This document shows, piece by piece, positions 15,681 through 19,175 of a stretch of DNA of 19,175 nt; the stretch's first letter is position 1, and the number at the start of each line of letters is the position of its first letter. This DNA is from an uncultured Anaerolineaceae bacterium (lineage in GTDB: Bacteria; Chloroflexota; Anaerolineae; Anaerolineales; Anaerolineaceae): assembly GCA_938020565.1 (NCBI GenBank), contig CALIHP010000032.1:1-19175 (forward strand), in the 5' to 3' direction. A program made the translations under genes and the position numbers. The notes below the pieces were generated by a model. It did not search any database, was not told the DNA's origin, and saw only the letters and a list, made by a program, of their open reading frames with translations.

Positions 15681-15788
15681 ATGAAAAGTGCGCCTCGGAC
15701 GGGAAGCGAACGGTTTCGGCCTTCGTCGCGCGATTCTCGCCGGCAGTGTAACGCTCGGATCAGCCTTCTTCCGACTTCTCGTTTCTGA
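15681..15788 (+). CDS. Possible 35-residue basic peptide
   Basis: AAAGGAGGT (15666-15674), a near-perfect Shine-Dalgarno, lies 6 bases upstream of an ATG opening a 35-codon frame, MKSAPRTGSERF onward, Arg-rich and ending SRF. It lies on the + strand between two minus-strand genes and its last 29 bases overlap the end of the acyl-CoA synthetase gene antisense. No family is recognised. Arg-rich translations are common in antisense GC-rich sequence, and the region also carries the aspS -10, so the coding case rests only on the ribosome site. Confidence 0.2.
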   Translation: MKSAPRTGSERFRPSSRDSRRQCNARISLLPTSRF

Positions 15789-17310
15789 GATTTTCTCGAA
15801 GCTGCCGCCTGAGGATTTTTCCGGCGTCGTTCCTCGGAAGCGCGTCGACGACAATAAACCGCTTCGGCGCGGCGTATGGAGCGATCGCGGCCGTTACCGC
15901 TTTTTTCAGCCGCAGCTCGAGTTCTTCGCTCCATGCCGCCCCTTCTTTCAGGACGAGAACCGCGGCGACCGCTTCGAAAACGAGCGGATCCGGAACGGAA
16001 ACGACGGCGGCGTCGGCGACCGACGCGTCGGCGGTCAGGACGGACTCGACTTCAAACGGTCCGAGCAGGTGCCCGGAGGTGTTAATAATATCGTCGTCGC
16101 GCCCGATAAATTTAAAGCGTCCCTGTTCGTCGCGCGCCGCGAGATCGCCGCTCAGGTAGTATTCCCCGCTGAATTTCGACACGGTCAGGTCTGCCCGTCC
16201 AGCGTAGCTCAGGAAGGCGCTGTCCCAGCCGCAGCGCAGCGCCAGCTTCCCCACCCGAGCCGGGGAATTGTCCGGGAGCGGGACGAGTTCGTCGTCCAGC
16301 AGCGCGACTTCGGAGTCATCCGCCGCCCGACCCATCCAGCCCGGCCGGATTTCATCTCCGGGCAGGTTAGCGATTCGGATCGTTCCGGCTTCCGACTGAA
16401 ACCAGGTATCATAAATAGTTCGGCCGAGGACGCGCCGGCCCCATTCATAAACCGCCTCGCTCAGCGGTTCGCCGACGCTGAAAATCGCGCGCAGTCTTTC
16501 TAACTCGAACGCTGCGAAAAATGCGTCGTCCATGCGCATCAATCCGCGCAGCGCCGAAGGCGCGGTATAAAACGTTGAGACGCCGGCGCTTCCCAGGAGA
16601 GGGAGCCACCGTTTGGCATGGAACGCGCCGGTATAGCGGATCGAGACGGCGCTGCCGAGAATTGGCCCGATGACAGAGTAGACCGTCCCGGTAATCCAGG
16701 CCGGATGCGCCGTGCACCAGTACGTTTCGCCCGGTTGGACGCCTAAGACATTTTTCATGCTGCGGAGGATTGGCTCGGCGATGCCCTGTCGATGCAGCAC
16801 TGCTTTCGGGAATCCGGTTGATCCGGAGGTGAAGATCATGAACGCGGGGTCGTCCGGTCCCGGCGCGGCAGGCTCAAATCCGGATCCTGGCATGGCCGCC
16901 TTGATATCCTCCGTCCGCAGGACCATCCGCAGCCCGGGACTGGCGTCGATCGCCGTTGACAGCGCGGGAGAATCCTGATCCAGAATCAGGACGTCCGCAG
17001 CGCCGGAACGGAAACGCACGCTCAGCGCGTCCGCGCCGTAATCGGTGAAAAGCAGGCATGGGACCGCGCCTATTAAAACGGACGCCCAGAAATACACCGT
17101 CATTTCGGGTTCCGACGTCAGCGACAGGAAAACATGATCTCCCTTACGAACGCCGGCGTCTTTCAACCCTCCCGCAATCCGTTCGACCGCCGATTTGAAC
17201 TCGTTTGCTGTGAACGTGGTTTCCGCGAGGCGTCCGTCGAAGACGCGGAGAATGACGCCGGCGTCGGGCTTTTCGAAGCGATCCTGCCATGCTGAGACGA
17301 GCGTTTTCAT
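15760..17310 (-). CDS. AMP-forming acyl-CoA (acetyl-CoA-like) synthetase
   Basis: Adenylate-forming enzyme that activates a carboxylic acid with ATP and joins it to CoA. Core motifs: A3 TSGSTGFPKA (161-170), A5 region YDTWFQSEAG, A7 YLSGDLA (385-391, Asp389), A8 GRDDDIINTSGHLLGPFEVE (403-422, Arg404 and the hinge), and A10 DAGKILRRQ with catalytic Lys498. At 516 residues it is shorter than classical Acs (about 650) and near the size of medium-chain and other short synthetases. In the acetyl-specific YWQTETG motif, Trp limits the acyl pocket; here Phe stands there (TWFQSEAG), so a longer or bulkier acid than acetate is possible. A strong AAGGAGG lies 7 bases before the ATG. Divergent from the secreted protein gene at 17465; aspS follows 170 bases after its stop. 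Confidence 0.9.
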   Translation of the reverse strand: MKTLVSAWQDRFEKPDAGVILRVFDGRLAETTFTANEFKSAVERIAGGLKDAGVRKGDHVFLSLTSEPEMTVYFWASVLIGAVPCLLFTDYGADALSVRFRSGAADVLILDQDSPALSTAIDASPGLRMVLRTEDIKAAMPGSGFEPAAPGPDDPAFMIFTSGSTGFPKAVLHRQGIAEPILRSMKNVLGVQPGETYWCTAHPAWITGTVYSVIGPILGSAVSIRYTGAFHAKRWLPLLGSAGVSTFYTAPSALRGLMRMDDAFFAAFELERLRAIFSVGEPLSEAVYEWGRRVLGRTIYDTWFQSEAGTIRIANLPGDEIRPGWMGRAADDSEVALLDDELVPLPDNSPARVGKLALRCGWDSAFLSYAGRADLTVSKFSGEYYLSGDLAARDEQGRFKFIGRDDDIINTSGHLLGPFEVESVLTADASVADAAVVSVPDPLVFEAVAAVLVLKEGAAWSEELELRLKKAVTAAIAPYAAPKRFIVVDALPRNDAGKILRRQLRENLRNEKSEEG

Positions 17311-17375
17311 ACGTTTTCCTCCTTTTTAGCCGCCGCGTCGTCAGGCTGCCGCGGGACCTTTGCCGCGCCGACGGC

Positions 17376-17405
17376 ATCATAATTGTACCGAAAAGTTCAG
17401 GCCAA
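17376..17405 (-). promoter_or_regulatory. Candidate promoter of the acyl-CoA synthetase gene
   Basis: Minus-strand TATGAT at 17381-17376 with TTGGCC at 17405-17400, 18 bases apart. Initiation would be near 17369, giving a leader of about 59 bases. Match quality is moderate. Confidence 0.35.
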
Positions 17406-17423
17406 AGGGTTTGAACTCCTGAA
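17394..17423. repeat. Nested inverted repeats in the divergent promoter region
   Basis: AGTTCA (17394-17399) is mirrored by TGAACT (17412-17417), and TTCAGG (17396-17401) by CCTGAA (17418-17423). They overlap the -35 region of the minus-strand promoter and lie about 30 bases upstream of the + strand TATAAT. A regulator of the divergent pair could bind here. Confidence 0.3.
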
Positions 17424-17450
17424 TCGTACGGACCATCAGCCTTCGTCAGG

Positions 17451-17456
17451 TATAAT
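17451..17456 (+). promoter_or_regulatory. -10 box directly before ATG 17465 (leaderless-type)
   Basis: TATAAT at 17451-17456 is followed by eight bases and then the ATG at 17465. This distance places transcription start at or within a couple of bases of the start codon. No good -35 is visible and no proper Shine-Dalgarno is present, only AGG 5 bases before ATG. Confidence 0.5.
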
Positions 17457-17464
17457 CAGGAACG

Positions 17465-19114
17465 ATGGAGAAATTGAAGCTGAATTGCCATATCGTCAGG
17501 GTGATCCTGATCGCGTTCGCGCTGGGAAGCTGGATCACGGGGGGCGTTTTCGCGGAATCGTACGACGTCGACAGCGGCTTCCGCCCAATTAAAGACGGCT
17601 TTTCATTTGTCAATTATGGCGAAGTCGGGTGCAGCGACCCGCTCTGTTTCCGGGAATTCCCGATCGTTAATTTAGGCGTTGACGAGATGGTCCGGCTGTT
17701 TGGACGGAGCGTCTGCGTCAATCCGGACGCGGACGAATCCTGCGCGCTGTCTAAAGTTGCGGCCAGCTGGATGGAAAACGCAAATGCAGCGATGAATAAC
17801 GGGCATTGCGAAGGATTGTCGATCCTGAGCGCGCTGTTTTATCGAGGCGTCCTGGCTCCGGACCGTTTCGGCGCGCCCACGGTTGATCAGCTTTTTCTTC
17901 CCGGGAATACCCGCCTTCAGCGGGAGATTGCGTACTGGTACGCGACCCAGCTGCTGACGGAGACAGTTGTCGTCGAAGAGGATCCGATCGCGCTGCTGCG
18001 AACGCTGATTCTGGCGTTGCGCGAGAATCCGGACCGGATCATTCAGCTGGGGCTTTACCGCCGTGATCGTCAGTTCGGCCATACCGTCAGCGCGTATGCG
18101 ATCCGGGATATGGGAGAAGGGATCTTCCGCGTCATGGTCTATGACAGCAACTTCCCGGCGATCGAACGTTTTATCACGATCGACGTGAAGACGAACAGCT
18201 GGCAATACCTCGGTTCGTCTCTCCCGACGGCGAAGACGACGATTTACAGCGGCGAAGGGACGTTTAATCCGATCCGGCGGATCGAGATGAACGAAAAACT
18301 GGACGGGTTCCATTGCGAATTCTGCCCAACGCCTGAAGAGGCGTCGGACGCGCCAGTCCGAATCGTGACGAACGGGAAAACGGATATCTTCATCGCGGAC
18401 GAAACCGGGAAAAAAGCGGGCGTGGATTGGAAAACGGGCGAATCGTTCGACGAACTCCCCGGCGTTACCTTCCGTCAGATCCTGGGGACGAACAGCGCGG
18501 TTTTCCCACGCGATCAGCAGTATTTTTTCTGGCTGAATTCGCCGAACGATCAGCAATGGCAGCGATTTCATGTTTCGCTGACCGAGCCGGGCTCGATTCT
18601 GACGCTGACGAACGTTCTGGAAAGCTATGAATACCCGACGCTGACGTACCGGCCTGCGAACCCTGCCGCGGATATTTCGTTTAAGTCGTTCGACGTTCTG
18701 GCTTCTCCGAGCGCGCTTCCGGAAATCAGCTACGTGGTCGCGAACCGGTCGGTCGAAGCGCGGATCGTTTTTCGGCCGGAGGCGATCGGTAATTGGGAAG
18801 AGGTTCGGAATCTGAATATCTTTTTGTTCCATGACGAAAGCACCGGGACGATTGCGATCGAGGTGTATCCGGCGAAGGAGAGCGAGACGGGCGATGCGGC
18901 GGAGGATTTCGCGCTGCGGTTTAATGGACGGATTGAGCTGTATCAGGGCGAAAAGGCGCTGACGGCGGATACCGCGGATTCCCTGCGGCCGGTTGAGATC
19001 GGGCTGGGCGGACGGTTTACGTTTAACTATCTTGCGTGGGGCGAGACGGGGCGGCTGCGCTTCGACGTTTCGCCATCGGAAACGGAGCCGATCTGGACGT
19101 TTGACGCGGAGTAG
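17465..19114 (+). CDS. Secreted protein with apparent Cys-His-Asp (papain-like) core, function unknown
   Basis: I do not recognise a named family. The 549-residue protein opens with a signal peptide (MEKLKLNCHIVR, hydrophobic 13-29, cleavage likely after VFA at 30), so it is exported. Three blocks suggest a cysteine-peptidase or transglutaminase-like fold: NNGHCEGLS (Cys115), QFGHTVSAYAI (His206) and YDSNFP (Asp227, Asn229). The order and spacing resemble the papain-like/C39-like triad. Pairs CSDPLC (56, 61), Cys84/Cys93 and FHCEFC may form disulphides. The C-terminal half (after about 290) looks beta-rich, without a membrane anchor or sorting motif. The ATG is supported by the signal peptide and by a TATAAT 8 bases upstream. 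It could also be a non-catalytic binding or cell-envelope protein. It diverges from the acyl-CoA synthetase gene. Confidence 0.8.
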   Translation: MEKLKLNCHIVRVILIAFALGSWITGGVFAESYDVDSGFRPIKDGFSFVNYGEVGCSDPLCFREFPIVNLGVDEMVRLFGRSVCVNPDADESCALSKVAASWMENANAAMNNGHCEGLSILSALFYRGVLAPDRFGAPTVDQLFLPGNTRLQREIAYWYATQLLTETVVVEEDPIALLRTLILALRENPDRIIQLGLYRRDRQFGHTVSAYAIRDMGEGIFRVMVYDSNFPAIERFITIDVKTNSWQYLGSSLPTAKTTIYSGEGTFNPIRRIEMNEKLDGFHCEFCPTPEEASDAPVRIVTNGKTDIFIADETGKKAGVDWKTGESFDELPGVTFRQILGTNSAVFPRDQQYFFWLNSPNDQQWQRFHVSLTEPGSILTLTNVLESYEYPTLTYRPANPAADISFKSFDVLASPSALPEISYVVANRSVEARIVFRPEAIGNWEEVRNLNIFLFHDESTGTIAIEVYPAKESETGDAAEDFALRFNGRIELYQGEKALTADTADSLRPVEIGLGGRFTFNYLAWGETGRLRFDVSPSETEPIWTFDAE

Positions 19115-19175
19115 TCCCTTGTGTTGGTTTGTCAATGATGCGTTACAAGTTTGAAAGATGAATCTTAAGGAACTG

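Noticed and set aside
15688..16503. 271-codon open frame on the + strand
   Set aside because: Antisense to the acyl-CoA synthetase whose catalytic motifs are all present; no ribosome site of its own.
17672..19135. 487-codon open frame on the minus strand
   Set aside because: Fully antisense to the secreted protein, Arg/Gln-rich with no recognisable motif; it arises from codon bias of the + strand gene, which has a signal peptide and promoter.
1..19175. tRNA/rRNA genes, CRISPR repeats, toxin-antitoxin or phage modules
   Set aside because: None seen: no tRNA cloverleaf-like sequence, no regular repeat-spacer pattern and no integrase or capsid-like protein. The only Fic is a damaged, self-inhibited type.

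Overview
The window reads as a chromosomal segment of a moderately GC-rich, probably monoderm bacterium. The evidence is a T-box riboswitch in front of a phenylalanyl-tRNA synthetase operon, a lipobox sugar-binding protein, strong AGGAGG-type ribosome binding sites and bacterial-type AspRS. The mix of a long PheT, a CxxC-containing PheS, Msm-type sugar transport and several orphan secreted proteins would suit the Chloroflexota (Anaerolineae-like) or a related lineage. That assignment is inference and is not proved by the sequence. No rRNA, tRNA, CRISPR array, phage module or recognisable defence system is visible.

Layout. (1) 1-49 looks like the outer end of an IS3-type insertion sequence that lies mostly outside the window. 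(2) 50-998 (minus) is a Fic/AMPylase gene that is doubly broken: a frameshift near 504-510, and loss of the C-terminus at the IS junction. (3) 1026-1456 holds short alternating TTATTAAA motifs, an extended -10 promoter and a T-box leader with its terminator. (4) 1457-5022 is pheS-pheT, overlapping by one base and closed by a terminator at 5047-5080. (5) 5086-11754 is a carbohydrate operon: promoter, lipoprotein binding protein, hairpin, two MalF/MalG-type permeases, two Gfo/Idh/MocA oxidoreductases and a TIM-barrel sugar isomerase/epimerase-like protein, then a strong terminator at 11821-11858. No ATPase is encoded, so an ATPase from elsewhere must be shared. The first oxidoreductase has no ATG/GTG/TTG start; it appears to start at an ACG placed behind a good ribosome binding site. 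(6) 12007-13725 is a lone oligopeptide-type binding protein. (7) 13753-13785 is a bidirectional terminator shared with convergent aspS (13805-15589, minus). (8) 15760-17310 (minus) is an acetyl/acyl-CoA synthetase-like enzyme. (9) 17465-19114 is a divergent, secreted protein of unknown function with an apparent Cys-His-Asp (papain-like) core; its start lies 8 bases behind a perfect TATAAT, as in leaderless genes.

How it fits together. pheST should be switched on when uncharged tRNA-Phe accumulates. The sugar operon would import a sugar or glycoside and process it by NAD-dependent oxidation/reduction and epimerisation or elimination. The pairing of two oxidoreductases with a TIM-barrel partner, without any glycoside hydrolase, resembles oxidative (keto-sugar) glycoside breakdown. 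The most novel items are the secreted Cys-His-Asp protein, the ACG start and the oxidoreductase/TIM-barrel cluster. I found no convincing wholly new system.
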